Shown in pieces: positions 15,094 through 25,423 of a stretch of 40,581 bases of DNA. The stretch covers positions 1-40,581 of the forward strand of contig JANXMS010000123.1 in assembly GCA_025354525.1 (NCBI GenBank). Reading direction: 5' to 3'. Numbering within the stretch: the first letter of the stretch is position 1; every line of letters starts with the position of its first letter. Source of the DNA: Acidobacteriota bacterium. GTDB lineage: Bacteria > Acidobacteriota > Terriglobia > Bryobacterales > Bryobacteraceae. The notes under the pieces were generated by a model. That model did not search any database, was not told where the DNA came from, and saw only the letters and a program-made list of their open reading frames with translations. Made by a program: the position numbers and the translations under genes.

Positions 15094-16160
15094 TTCTGAC
15101 GTTTCTTCCCGCCCTTCTGTTGCGAAATCGTTGGGGCCACCGTTTCGTCTATCGCCGCCTGCGCCAAAGGTGCCATGATCCGGTACCCCGCCGAATTCGG
15201 GTGCAGTCCGTCATCGGCGAATTCGGCTTTCAAAAAGCCCCCTGAATCCACCATCGCGTCGTAGTAGTTTAGGTAGGTGAATCCACGCTTTTTTGCCAAC
15301 GCCGCCATCCAGCTATTCAGCTCTCGAATCACGGCCGGCGGTCGGCCTTTCGTCATCTCAAACCGGGGATTCACGGCCATGTGATGATCACTCACCGGAA
15401 GAATGCTCGCCAGAATCACCTTGATCTTGTGGAACTCGCACAGGTCGGTAATCATCGTCAGATTGTTCTGAATCGTCGCCACGGCCACGCCGCGAGCGAT
15501 GTCATTCGTTCCTGCCAGAAGCAACATCGCCTGCGGACGGTGAGCGATCACATCGGCCTGCATCCTCCCCAGCATCTCGCCGGTGATCTGGCCGCTAATC
15601 CCCCGATTTACGTAGTCCCGCTCGGGAAAATATTCATTCAGCCGCCAACCGTCAGTAATCGAATCGCCATAGAAGAGCACCCGCGCCTTGCCCGCCAACG
15701 GCCCGGCCTGGGTTCGATTCGCCTCGCCGTAGCGCCGCAGATTATCGCGGTCCGCACCGCGCAGTTGCGCCTCAGTCGTCTCGATCAGCGCCTGGAAATG
15801 GCTTTCCAAACGGCTCACGGCGTCCCGAAGTTCGGCGAATTGTTTGCGCCCTTCTTCTGGGAACGGGTACGGTTTGCGAACCCCGTCCGCCAGCGCCAAA
15901 TAACCCTTAGCGTCGGTCAGCAGCGCCTGCGTCACGCTTAGCGAGAGCCGGTTTACGACGCGCGCGCTCTTGAAATCTTCCCTCAAATTCTCCAGGATCG
16001 GCGTCGCCGCGCGCACGAGTCCCGGCGCTGTCAATGACGTTGCTTCCGTCAGTTGCACGATCCGTTCCGCCAGCGCCAATCCATCGGGCGAACTCAACTG
16101 CGCCCGGTTCTGTCCAAACGCCGCCGTGGTTAAGCACAGCAGCAAACCAATCCATTTCAT
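15090..16160 (-). CDS. Secreted SGNH/GDSL-type esterase
   Basis: After a signal peptide (MKWIGLLLCLTTAAFGQN) comes a helical region of about 130 residues, then an SGNH hydrolase: block I VLFYGDSITDGW with nucleophile Ser167, block II NRGISGQITGEML (Gly), block III LLLAGTNDIARG (Asn), block V DDGLHPNSAGYRIMAP with catalytic Asp and His. The closest textbook relatives are PAF-acetylhydrolase-like and carbohydrate-esterase SGNH enzymes; the substrate is unknown. The C-terminus is lysine-rich (GGKKRQK). It is coupled by ATGA overlaps to both neighbours. Confidence 0.88.
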   Translation of the reverse strand: MKWIGLLLCLTTAAFGQNRAQLSSPDGLALAERIVQLTEATSLTAPGLVRAATPILENLREDFKSARVVNRLSLSVTQALLTDAKGYLALADGVRKPYPFPEEGRKQFAELRDAVSRLESHFQALIETTEAQLRGADRDNLRRYGEANRTQAGPLAGKARVLFYGDSITDGWRLNEYFPERDYVNRGISGQITGEMLGRMQADVIAHRPQAMLLLAGTNDIARGVAVATIQNNLTMITDLCEFHKIKVILASILPVSDHHMAVNPRFEMTKGRPPAVIRELNSWMAALAKKRGFTYLNYYDAMVDSGGFLKAEFADDGLHPNSAGYRIMAPLAQAAIDETVAPTISQQKGGKKRQK

Positions 16161-16873
16161 GGCTCTACTTTATCTAATTGCAGCGTCACTGTACCGATGT
16201 GGAACTTCATCTTGACCTGAATCTGCACCGGCAGCCGACGGGGATCGTCGGAGATCCACACAAACAGCCGCGCTTCGCGCTTGTAGATCACGTCGTTGAA
16301 CAGAAACGCCTCATATCGAGTAGTCGTGAACTGGCCAGCCGGCGTCCGGATGTTTTCCTTCTCCTGTGCTTGAATGCGCGCCTGCACGAACTTCTTACCG
16401 TCGCTCACGGGCAGAATAAAATCTTGGCCCAGCTCCACCGTCTGCTTCCGAAGCACGGTCAGAGCACCCAGTATGTCGTGTACGCACGCCGAAACTTCCA
16501 GCTCTTTCTCAAGCGCTATGGTGCCTTTCAGCAAATCCTTCTCTACGTACCGCGATCGCGTCCCCTTCCAAACCACGGTTGACTCCCGCCGCTTATCCCC
16601 CTCCTCCGCCTGCAGCTTCGAGGACTGCGCACAAAGTTTTTCATTCAAAGTCACGGTGTAGTTGTCGTTGACTTTGAACAGCCTCGACACCAAACCCGCC
16701 GAATGCAAGTGCATCTGTAGAAAGGTTCCGGTCGGCGTCGTGTTCGTCGTCACCACAGCCGTGCCCGCGTTCACCATCCGCCATTCCACCTTGAAGCTCA
16801 GCTTTTCGGCAGGCAGCGTCGTCTGCGCCGCCGTCGGCACGCAAACCATCGCGAATACAAAAAGGAGCTTCAT
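16157..16873 (-). CDS. DUF3108 domain periplasmic protein
   Basis: The 238-aa protein has a signal peptide (MKLLFVFAMVCVPTAAQTTL) and a DUF3108 beta-strand domain: EKLSFKVEWRMVNAGTAVV, SRLFKVNDNYTV, DILGALTVLRKQTVELGQDF, and a C-terminal LFVWISDDPRRLPVQIQVKM, which is the most typical block of the family. The function is unknown; members are envelope proteins. It is the first gene of the minus-strand run that continues to 10004, with its promoter in the 42-bp gap shared with the divergent gene at 16916. Confidence 0.85.
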   Translation of the reverse strand: MKLLFVFAMVCVPTAAQTTLPAEKLSFKVEWRMVNAGTAVVTTNTTPTGTFLQMHLHSAGLVSRLFKVNDNYTVTLNEKLCAQSSKLQAEEGDKRRESTVVWKGTRSRYVEKDLLKGTIALEKELEVSACVHDILGALTVLRKQTVELGQDFILPVSDGKKFVQARIQAQEKENIRTPAGQFTTTRYEAFLFNDVIYKREARLFVWISDDPRRLPVQIQVKMKFHIGTVTLQLDKVEP

Positions 16874-16915
16874 GGAACACCTGAGTTTGGCAAATCCACG
16901 TGCTACGCTGCAAGC

Positions 16916-17629
16916 TTGGCCCTTCGTATTGTCCTATCCATTCTTCTGGCCGTGGTCGGCTGGTTGTACTGGGACGCCCGAATTCCAGGCCTTCCGCTCA
17001 CCTCCTGGCAGGTGGATCGCTTCCTTGACCCCTCTCAGCCGCCGCATCGAATTTGGCGGGCGCTAGGCCAAATCTCCGTTTCTCATCTCGCCCTGCCCGC
17101 CCTCCGCGGCTATCCGGACCCCGCCGTTCGCGCCGTCGTCGCTCGCTGGACGCCCGCCCCAAGTCAACTCGAGGACACTTCGCCTTGGGTTCGCCTCAAC
17201 GCCGCCCTCGCCTTAGAAAGAAACGAACCCATTGCAGCGCGGTCCGTTTTGCTCGCCTCCCTGCACCCCGTCACTCTCTTTGCCTCCGAAGCGGGCCAAA
17301 TGCAGTGGCGCTTGGCCGAAGGCGCTCGGGTCGATATCAACGATGAACTTGGCACCTACAACGGCATACCGCTCGGGGCCCTGTGGCCCGGTCGCTTGCG
17401 CAAACGATATGCTGAAACCGGCGGGACGCTGAAGCCCGGGCAGCGTATCGCTGATATCGCGTTGGCCGATTCCTGGCAGACCGCCGTGCTCGAAGCCCTA
17501 GGCCGGATCGGGCTACCCGTTGACTTCGACGCGCTCCACGTGTTCGAAAGCGAAAAATACCCAACTGCCGTGCAACGCGCCGCCACCGCAGCCATCCAAC
17601 AGATTCAGAGCCGTCCTCGAAAAAACTAA
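16916..17629 (+). CDS. Membrane-anchored protein with HEAT-like helices, unknown function
   Basis: The 237-aa frame opens with TTG (no in-frame ATG nearby) and one N-terminal hydrophobic helix (LRIVLSILLAVVGWLYW) that could anchor it outside the cytoplasm. The remainder is helical, with short degenerate repeats such as SHLALPALRGYPDPAVRAVV and SPWVRLNAALALERNEP that look like HEAT/armadillo units. I do not recognise a named family. It overlaps the esterase gene by one base (TAATG), so the two are probably co-translated. Confidence 0.55.
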   Translation: MALRIVLSILLAVVGWLYWDARIPGLPLTSWQVDRFLDPSQPPHRIWRALGQISVSHLALPALRGYPDPAVRAVVARWTPAPSQLEDTSPWVRLNAALALERNEPIAARSVLLASLHPVTLFASEAGQMQWRLAEGARVDINDELGTYNGIPLGALWPGRLRKRYAETGGTLKPGQRIADIALADSWQTAVLEALGRIGLPVDFDALHVFESEKYPTAVQRAATAAIQQIQSRPRKN

Positions 17630-19080
17630 TGAAAAGCCTATTCCTCTTCCTTGCCCCTCTGTTGCTTTCCGGTGCCGCCATTGAAGTCACTCTGGATCCG
17701 TCCCTCGCTCCGAATGGCGCATCCGGCCGCCTCATCATTCTGATGAAGAAGGGCAAGCCGCAAGGCGATACCATCCGAACTGGCTTCATCCCAGGGGAAA
17801 CCTGGATGGCCGCCAAGGAGCTTGAGCACTTGGCACCCGGGGCGACTGTCACCGTTGATGGAGACGATATCGCGTTCCCGAAGCCGTTTTCCCAGGCACC
17901 AGCCGGAGAGTGGCACTACATGGCGATTCTTGATCGGGGCCATAACTACGCCCGTGCCGGAGCGGCCCCTGGCGACTTAATCAGTGTGGTCACCATGGAG
18001 CCCAAGCTCACGCTCACTAAAGTGATCCCGGAGCGCCCGGCCTTAGTGGAAACCCAAAGCCTAAAGGTGGTGGACTTCGTAAGTCCGCAGTTGAGCCGTT
18101 TCTTCGGTCGGCCGATCCGGATGCAGGCCGGCGTCGTGCTACCTGAAAACTTCGCCAAGCCCGGCCTTCGCTTCCCGACCGTCTATCACGTCCACGGTTT
18201 CGGTGGCGATCACTCGGCGGCCTGGCGCGCTAAGCCCGCAAGTAAATTCAACGCCGTTCACGTGTATCTCAACGCCGCTGCCCCCGGTGGTCACCACGTC
18301 TTCGCCGATTCGGCCAACAACGGCCCCTGGGGAGCTGCGCTCACGCAGGATCTCATCCCCCACCTCGAGAAAAAATACAAATTAATCCCCCGGCCCTACG
18401 CCCGCTTCCTCACCGGCCATTCCTCCGGCGGCTGGTCTACGTTGTGGTTGCAGGTCGCCTATCCGAAGTTCTTCGGCGGCACTTGGCCCACGGCTCCGGA
18501 CTCGGTGGATTTCAAGAGTTTCACTGGCATTGATATTACTCCGGGATCCAACCAGAATGCGTACTTGACCAAGGACGGCCAACCGCTGTCGCTCGTTCGA
18601 ATGAACGGAAAAGAAATCGTTACTTTTAAGGATTTCGCCCTCCAGGAGCGGGTCAGCGGCGACCACGGCGGTCAATTGGCGTCCTTTGAATGGGTGTTTA
18701 GCCCGAAAGGAGACGACGGTAGGCCGATGCCGTTGTTTAACCGGGTGACGGGCGCGATTGACCCAGCTATCGCGGAATATTGGCGCAAATACGATATCAG
18801 TTACCAGGTGCAAACCCGTTGGGCTGAGTTGGGCCCGCTCCTGCGCGGCAAGATCCGCTTGGTGATCGGCGATCAGGACACTTTTCACTTAGAAGAAGCC
18901 GCGAAGAGTTTTTGTAACTTCATGAAGTCGAAAGGTGCCGAAGACGCCTGTGAAATCGTCCCCGAACGGGATCATATGAACCTGTTCAAAGCGAACGAAA
19001 CCTACCCCGACGGGCTTATGAAGCGCATTGAAGACGAAATGGCACGCCAATTTGTGAATAATCGCCCGAAGCCCCAATAA
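17629..19080 (+). CDS. Secreted alpha/beta-hydrolase esterase
   Basis: The 483-aa protein has a signal peptide ([20 protein letters not shown]), an N-terminal beta domain of about 140 residues, and an esterase-D/feruloyl-esterase-like hydrolase. [19 protein letters not shown] carries the oxyanion region, [14 protein letters not shown] the nucleophile (Ser265), [13 protein letters not shown] the acid and PERDHMNLF the histidine. The large insertion between nucleophile and acid (about 270-400) resembles secreted esterases fused to lid domains. The substrate is unknown; acyl esters on plant or microbial glycans are possible. Confidence 0.82.
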   Translation: MKSLFLFLAPLLLSGAAIEVTLDPSLAPNGASGRLIILMKKGKPQGDTIRTGFIPGETWMAAKELEHLAPGATVTVDGDDIAFPKPFSQAPAGEWHYMAILDRGHNYARAGAAPGDLISVVTMEPKLTLTKVIPERPALVETQSLKVVDFVSPQLSRFFGRPIRMQAGVVLPENFAKPGLRFPTVYHVHGFGGDHSAAWRAKPASKFNAVHVYLNAAAPGGHHVFADSANNGPWGAALTQDLIPHLEKKYKLIPRPYARFLTGHSSGGWSTLWLQVAYPKFFGGTWPTAPDSVDFKSFTGIDITPGSNQNAYLTKDGQPLSLVRMNGKEIVTFKDFALQERVSGDHGGQLASFEWVFSPKGDDGRPMPLFNRVTGAIDPAIAEYWRKYDISYQVQTRWAELGPLLRGKIRLVIGDQDTFHLEEAAKSFCNFMKSKGAEDACEIVPERDHMNLFKANETYPDGLMKRIEDEMARQFVNNRPKPQ

Positions 19081-19111
19081 GGCGGGTTGTGATAGCATCG
19101 GGCTCAGAACT

Positions 19112-20293
19112 ATGCATCCCCGTCTCTGGGCTCTCCTATCTGCTGTTTCTCTCCTCTTCGTTGCGTACTCCCAAGTCCCCAACGAAGCACGCGGCCAGCG
19201 GTCGCTGGCCGCCGAAAAAACCGGCCTGGCCGAACCGTTTCGCGGCGTGACGACGAACGGCACCGTCCAACCCGGGCTCTTCGCCCTGCGTTCCACCAAG
19301 GTCTCGACCGAACCCGCCCGCCGGGCCGCCGTTGCCTTCCTGGCTACCCTCACCCCGGCCCAGCGCCAGAAAACGACCTTTCCCGTCGACGACATCGAGT
19401 GGCGCAAATGGATGAACCAGGATTTCTATGTCCGCCAGGGAATGAAGTTCAAAGACATGTCCGACCCACAGCGGGAAGCCGTCTTTGGCCTGCTCAAAGC
19501 CTCCCTCAGCGCTAAGGGCCTGCAACTCTCCCGCGACATCATGCACTTGAACGAAACGCTGGGCGAACTTAACAACAACGACTTCGTCCAGTACGGCGAA
19601 GGCGAATATTGGGTCACCCTGATGGGCGAACCCTCAAAAGACAAGCCCTGGGGCTGGCAACTCGACGGCCACCACCTCATCATCAACTATTTCGTCCTCG
19701 GTGACCAAGTCGTGATGACTCCGACCTTCCTCGGCTCCGAGCCCGTCATCGCCACCTCCGGCAAGTACAAAGGAACCACGATTCTGCAGGATGAACAATC
19801 CTTGGGCCTTCGTCTCGTGCAATCCTTCACTCCCGACCAACAGAAGAAGGTCGTTCTCGAATCGAACAAAACCAAGAACTACAATCTGGGCGAAGCGTTC
19901 AAAGACAATCTGGTTCTCGATTACGCTGGCCTGCCCGGCTCCGCGATGACCGCCGCGCAAAAACAGCACTTACTCAACTTAGTCAGCTCCTACGTCGGAA
20001 ACATGGACCCCGGCCACGCGAAAATCAAAATGGACGAGGTCCGCAAGCATCTCGATGCCACCCACTTCGCCTGGATCGGCGGTACCGAAGAGAAGAGCGT
20101 TTACTACTATCGCGTCCACAGTCCGGTGATACTGATCGAATTCGACCATCAAAACCCCATCGGCCTTCGCCATCTGTCCAAAGCGCCTGGCCTGCCGGAT
20201 CACGAACACATCCATACCGTCATGCGAACGCCAAACGGCAATGATTACGGCAAAGACTTACTCCGACAGCACTATCTGAAGCACCCGCACTAA
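19112..20293 (+). CDS. DUF3500 domain exported protein
   Basis: The 393-aa protein has a signal peptide ([20 protein letters not shown]) and a DUF3500 domain: [86 protein letters not shown], and the C-terminal [12 protein letters not shown] and [20 protein letters not shown]. These histidine-rich blocks are characteristic, but no activity is established. It ends converging on the VWFA pseudogene with a 4-bp overlap. Confidence 0.9.
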   Translation: MHPRLWALLSAVSLLFVAYSQVPNEARGQRSLAAEKTGLAEPFRGVTTNGTVQPGLFALRSTKVSTEPARRAAVAFLATLTPAQRQKTTFPVDDIEWRKWMNQDFYVRQGMKFKDMSDPQREAVFGLLKASLSAKGLQLSRDIMHLNETLGELNNNDFVQYGEGEYWVTLMGEPSKDKPWGWQLDGHHLIINYFVLGDQVVMTPTFLGSEPVIATSGKYKGTTILQDEQSLGLRLVQSFTPDQQKKVVLESNKTKNYNLGEAFKDNLVLDYAGLPGSAMTAAQKQHLLNLVSSYVGNMDPGHAKIKMDEVRKHLDATHFAWIGGTEEKSVYYYRVHSPVILIEFDHQNPIGLRHLSKAPGLPDHEHIHTVMRTPNGNDYGKDLLRQHYLKHPH

Positions 20294-21061
20294 TCAATCC
20301 GTGCGAAGTACCCGGTCTTGTATCGTAACTCCAGCCCGGCCTTCTTGCAGCGAATTTGAATCTTCCGGAACGTGGCATCGCCCTTCCCGGCGGAGGAAGC
20401 GTAAGCCAAGTCGTACGAGGATCGCAAAACCTCGACGATTTGGCGGAACGCATCCCGCAGCGATTTCGCCTCTCCCGCGTCGAACCCTAACCCGCCGGTC
20501 TCTTCGGCTAGCCGTTCCATCACACCCCGCCCGTAGTTGTTGCGGCCGTTCCATACGCCCTTCCGCACTTCGGTGTAGCGAAGGCAGAAGACCGTGCTGC
20601 CCGTGCGCTGGGCGGCTTCAATCGTCTCCAATCGTGGTGGGCGCTCGCGTTGTCTTCTCCGTCTCAGAAGTCCAGCAGCGCCCGCCGTCCGTCGGCCTTA
20701 GCCAGAAGCTCCTCGGCCCCATAGTAAATCGCGTCGTAAAAGGCGGTGCCTAACTGTCGTTGCTCGACGGGTCCGACGCGGGCTAAGGTAGTCTTACTCT
20801 TCCGGTCCTGATACTCCTTCAAGTTGTTCGTGATCTGGTCGATCCAATTGGTCGGAGCCGATTCTAACCGCAGATTGTTCCCGAAGCACAGCAGAAAGGC
20901 CTAATCGCGGGTTTGCAGCGTCGTCTTTAGAAAGTCTTCCAGGTTCCTCCGATGCGCTTTTAGATTGTCCCTCTGGCTACGTCCTTGGTTTAGGCTTTGA
21001 CCAGGTTTACCTCCACCCGGATCTGGAGCAGCAGGAGTCGAAACAATTCTCGTCTGAGCAT
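20290..21061 (-). pseudogene. VWFA-related secreted protein, degenerate
   Basis: The minus strand shows pieces of an acidobacterial VWFA-related protein in several frames. An N-terminal MLRRELFRLLLLQIRVEVNL is cut by a stop near 20993. Next come AHRRNLEDFLKTTLQTRD, a stop, then AFLLCFGNNLRLESAPTNWI and AFYDAIYYGAEELLAKADGR. ALLDF is followed by TGA and then DGEDNAS, where a residue is normally found. The C-terminal GYFARID part is in a third frame (20290-20631). The first VWA strand with its MIDAS motif is missing. An intact relative is at 31998-33002. Confidence 0.85.
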
Positions 21062-21064
21062 AAG

Positions 21065-21099
21065 AAAAAAGGGCCGAAGCCGAAGCCCCAGCCCTTTTC
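21065..21099 (-). terminator. Intrinsic terminator after the TonB-receptor gene
   Basis: AAAAGGGC (21067-21074) and GCCCTTTT (21091-21098) form an 8-bp stem around a GC-rich loop with TTCG-type turns, and the minus-strand product ends in a U-run (TTTTTT) after the stem. It starts five bases past the stop of the 21104-25118 gene. The arms are symmetrical, so it could work in both directions. Confidence 0.8.
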
Positions 21100-21103
21100 T
21101 AGC

Positions 21104-24100
21104 TTACAGGAACGGGTCGGTTAGAACTCGTACCGCAATGCCAACTGCACGACCCGGGGGCGTCATCGCACTTTGGAACTGGCCGAAGGTGGTCGGCGTA
21201 GTGAGCGACAAGCTGGGGTTAAAGAAATTCACGTTATTCAACGCGTTGAAGGCCTCCACCCGGAACTGCAGGCTGTGCCCTTCGATAGGTAGGAAGAACC
21301 GCTTCGCCAAGTTAATGTCGAAGTTCTTCATGCCCGCCAGACGAAGGATGGCTCGGGTCCCGGTCGAGTCCGGATACTGACCAACGTAGCTGCTTACCGC
21401 GCTGGTGTTCCGATAGATCGAAGGCACACCTTTCTGGTCATAGCCAACGCCGCTTTCCGGCGCGGATCCGCCCGGCTTGATCCGCGCAATCGAGCTGGTG
21501 AGATAGTTTGTGGGACAGTAGCCGCCATTGGTGATGGTCGTCGGCAGGCCCGAGCGATAGCGCATCAACATCGAAAACTCCCATCCACCGATGATGTTGT
21601 TGACGACGCCGCTTACGCCGCTGCCGAACTTCTTGTTCTTTCCGAAAGGCAGTTGATACAAGCCGTTCAGGTTGATCTGATGCCGAGCGTCAAAGTCCGA
21701 GCTACCCCGGAATGCCTTGGCATTAAAGCTGTCCTGCACAATAGCGCCACCGTTACCAGCGCCCGATTCCGGAGCCGAAGACAGGTCCAGCGAATGCGAC
21801 AACGTGTATTTGAAGTCAAAGCTGAAACCGGCTGAAAGCGCCCGGCGAAGCGTCAACGTCCCGCCGTGGAACGACGAGTTGCCAACGTTCATCCAGGTCC
21901 GGTTACCCGCGTTTTGCAACGGGACGAACGTGTTGCACCCCAGGGCCGAAATGCAGTTCGGAAATTGCGTGCTGCGCTCGCGATCCATCTGGTTCAAGGC
22001 GTCCAGGTCCGACCCGTCATTCTGGTCGTAGAGGGCGTTGAAGTAGTTCGCGGTGGCGTTGCCGGGCTGATAGAGGCCCGCTAAGCCCGGGAACATGTTC
22101 TCAAAGAACGGGACCGAACCGACAAGAGACGGGTTGGCTTTCACCTGAGCGGGCGTCACGCCCTTCAAAAACAAGTCATAGAGTGCGCCGGAGGCCTGCG
22201 CCCACGTCTGACCAGATTTCTGGTCCTTGAACTGAGTCAAGGGCTGGAAAGTGTCGAGCTGCAGCAGTTGTTCGTGCGCCATACGGCCCACATAGCCGAC
22301 TTCGACGGTCAGCTTGCCCGGCAGTTGCCGCGCGAAGCTGGCGTTGAGCAAATAGGCATAAGGCGTCCGCAGGTTCGACGCGATACCCACTTGGCTGTTA
22401 AAGCCACCGACAATGGCGGGCGGTTGATACGGGAAGTTTGCGTTCGGAGCTACAGGAAGCGTCGGCAACCGACCGCCGGTGTAGCGCGCCGCCGTCGAGG
22501 AGTCTGTGTTCGTCGGCTGGGTGACCTGGGTCGCCAAACCCGGCGAACCAGTGCGGTCGAACTCGGTGACCAGGTCCGAACCGAAGCGATCATAAGCGAT
22601 GCCCACGCCGACGCGGACCACGCTGCCGGTCCCCAGCAACTTGCCGAACACACCGTCTTTTTTATCCGGGTTATAGGCGATCGCTACACGCGGTGCCCAG
22701 TTGTTCTTGTCCGGAGCATACCAACTGGCCTTGCCGTTAACGGGTCCGTTCAAGTCATAGGTCAGCAAAGCGCTCGGCAGCACCCGTCCGGGGATGCCGA
22801 ACTGCGAGGCACCGACGCGCTCAGCCCAATACTGCTGCATCGATACCGTGGTCGCCACCTGTGTGCCGCCCGTTTCATAAGGGACGCCAAAGTAGGAGTA
22901 GCGAATTCCGGCCGTGATGGTCAGGTCCTTCCGTGCCCGCCACGTGTCCTGAATGTAGAACTCGTACTCTTTATTGTTAAATCCGCGAGCAGCCGGAGCG
23001 CCGAACGGAATCGCCTGGCCGTCACGTTCGAACTGGTAGGTCGCGCTGTACTGATTCACGAGGCCATACGCCGTTCCGAAGGCACGCACGAGGTTGGCGG
23101 TGTCATTGAGATTCAGGTTCGCGATTCCCGTCCTCGCCCGCACAAAGTCGGTTATTCGAGGAATCAAGTCGCCGCCCAACCCGCGCAGCGTATTGCGGCT
23201 GAACGAGTAGGTGGGGAAGGAGTTGATAAAGTTCGAACGGTCGTTCGTGATGAAGCGGAAGTTGATGCCGCCCTGGATCGTGTGTTTCTGCTTCGTCCAG
23301 ATCAGGTCGTTGATCACGTTCGTTGTTGGCGCGAGGCGAATGAAGCCGCGAGCGTTATTGGCGAAGTTCTGCTGGGTGCTGAGGCCGTCGAAACCCAATG
23401 AAGCGCCGGTCGATCCGGCCTGCTCCAGGGCGATGCGTGTGAACCCCAAGGTGAACGTGTTTATCACCGACGGGGTAATCACCGATGTTAACAGCGCCGA
23501 AATCCCCTTCGAGTTGTTCAGCAGTTTGGCTGCCGAAGGCTGGCCAGGGAATTGAGCGACCTGCTGGTCTACTCGGTTATCGGCCATCGTGCCGCGCACA
23601 GCAAGAGTGTTCTTCGACTGTTTGTCGAGTATGAAATCCATCTTGCCGACGGTCGCGTTATCCTGCTGCTTAAACGGAGCGTTGAAACGGAGGCCGGTAA
23701 AGTTCAGGCCGGAGTCGGCTCCCAATCGGGGGTCGTTGCCGGACGGATAGACGCTCAGGAACTGGCGCATCGTATCCGAGAAGCCCAGTCCCAGCGGGTC
23801 AATCGCCCGCAGGTCGGCTTGGCTCAGGTCGTAGGTCTGGCCATTGCTGCCAGCGATCCTGATCGAGCCGGTCTTCAGGTTTTCAGTCGGCACGGTACGG
23901 GTCACACCCCGGGCGCTGGCGTCAATGCGACGCTCGAAGTTGCCGAAAAAGAAGACGCGATCTTTAACGATCCGTCCTCCGACCGAGCCACCGAACTGAT
24001 TCCGGACTAACGCTTCGCGTTTCACTCCGGCGCGATTGAAGAACCAATTGTTCGCCGTCAACGAAGTGTTCCGATTGAATTCGTAAGCCGAACCATGGAA

Positions 24101-25118
24101 TTGATTCGAGCCCGACTTCGTCACTAGGGTCACCTGACCGCCCGAAGAGCGGCCCTGATTGGCGTTGGTGCCGCCAACGGTCACGCGAAACTCCGCGACC
24201 GAATCCAGCGGTACCGGTAACGCTGCGTTGAACCCGGCGTCGCGGGCCGCAGTCGTCGCGGAGCCCGAGTTGGAGCCATTGCCGGGCCCGTTGCCCGACA
24301 CGCCACTGGTCTGGTTATCGTTCCCGTCGACGCCATCAAGCGTCACATTGTTCTGGTCACGGCGCGCGCCAAGCACCTCGCCTGTCTGCGTCACACCGGC
24401 CTGCAAGCTAGAGCGATACCCGCCTTAAGGGAGGCGTTCTGGAAACCCGAATTACCGGCCCCGTATTGGGCGGACTGCAAACTACGTTTGTCCCAGCTCA
24501 GGGCGCCGTCAATGCATGCGCTTGTCGTCGATCTCGCCGAGTCTCTATCCCTCTTCCTCTCTCCCGACATTGCTCCGGATCTCTTCAGACGTCGCGGCTT
24601 TGCCCTCTGTTAAGTCAAGACTTTCTATAAGCAGCTCGACGACGTTGCGGGTCGCCAGGGGGAGTTGGCGAATCTGAGTCTCATTAAAGGCGTTGCCGAT
24701 GGTGGCATCGACCGTATTCAGCGCAGGCGCATCTTCGGTCACGTTGATCGTTTCGGAAGTCTGGCCGATTTCAAGGCGGATGTCGAGCGTCGCCGGAGTG
24801 CTTACGATCAGGCGAACGCTGCTGCTCAAGTTCACTGAAAAGCCTGGCTTCTCCGCTTTCACGTTGTAAAGGCCAGGGGCCATTTGCTGGAATTGATAGT
24901 TCCCTTGGGTGTCAGTCAGGGCTTTCCTGCTGGCACCGGTGTCTTTCGACGTCATCGTGACGGCGGCAGCGGGGATTGCTCCCCGTGATCGAGCCCCGCA
25001 GCGACGTCAGCGCTTGGGCGAAAAGGTTGGCCGTCAGCAGAGAGCTGACCGCTAGGCTAAGAAGCAGTTTTGGTAGTAAGGAGACAGGTCTCAAAGCGTT
25101 GCCCTCGAAAGGCGCCAT
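21104..25118 (-). pseudogene. TonB-dependent carboxypeptidase-regulatory outer-membrane receptor, disrupted
   Basis: The family has a signal peptide, an N-terminal carboxypeptidase regulatory-like domain, a plug and a 22-strand barrel. The signal (LLSLAVSSLLTANLFAQ) and first strand (SLRGSIT) are in one frame. A short deletion near 24975 shifts frame before GAIPAAAVTMTSKDTGA. The regulatory domain (KALTDTQGNYQFQQMAPGLY) and plug start (RQLPLATRNVVELL) end at a 219-bp insert with stop codons. The gene then resumes at SLQAGVTQTGEVLGARRDQN and runs openly for 1,100 codons (21104-24406) to the barrel end (GIAVRVLTDPFL). The long open barrel suggests recent inactivation. Confidence 0.85.
24410..24628. 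mobile_element. 219-bp insert in the TonB-receptor gene
   Basis: The receptor codons for VELL and SLQAG, normally adjacent, are separated by 219 bases. Bases about 24484-24624 of this insert are nearly identical, in inverted orientation, to 40440-40581 at the right edge of the window. It contains several stops in the receptor frame. On the plus strand it holds a short frame starting MHALVVDLAESLSLFLSPDI, interrupted by TAA; the other copy has TAC there. No terminal inverted repeats or clear target duplication were found, so a MITE-like element, gene fragment or recombination scar are all possible. Confidence 0.65.
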
Positions 25119-25423
25119 TGGGGGCGGGCGCGCACACTGTGGTGAGTTGAGACTCTAGCGGGGAGTGGGGACAGTGACTCTGGCTGGAGAGTCGTTCTCA
25201 GTGGCACAACACTGTACCAGCAGAACGCCGGGGAGCTTGCGTTCGAAACAAATAGAACCCCTAATCGTAGATCCAGTGTCGAAAAACCTACAGAACCGTG
25301 TCAATTTAAAGAATGGTGGCTGGCTATAAAGAATCTCTATCGAACGAAGGGCGGGCGACGCGTCGGCGCGGCTTTACCCGGCGGGTCGAAACGTGGCATC
25401 CTAAAAGTGAAGGAGCTTACTGC
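25119..25423. promoter_or_regulatory. Upstream region of the metal-handling operon
   Basis: These 305 bases hold no convincing gene. They separate the start of the broken TonB gene (minus) from DUF3299 (plus) and should carry the operon promoter. AT-rich stretches (TCAATTTAAAGAAT, CTATAAAG) lie about 95-110 bases before the DUF3299 start. A GTTCGAAACAA element at about 25231-25241 recurs just after the last gene of the operon (28861-28871). I could not identify a confident -35/-10 pair or a Zur box. Confidence 0.4.

Noticed and set aside
20641-21060. Independent gene between DUF3500 and the TonB receptor
   Set aside because: All readable segments are pieces of one VWFA-related protein in shifted frames; it belongs to the pseudogene.
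22268-23401. 377-codon plus-strand open frame
   Set aside because: It lies wholly opposite the well-supported TonB-receptor barrel, and its translation is R/A/V-rich with no family features; it is a GC-driven shadow.
25119-25423. Zur box upstream of the metal operon
   Set aside because: No sequence close to the known proteobacterial or Gram-positive Zur palindromes was found.
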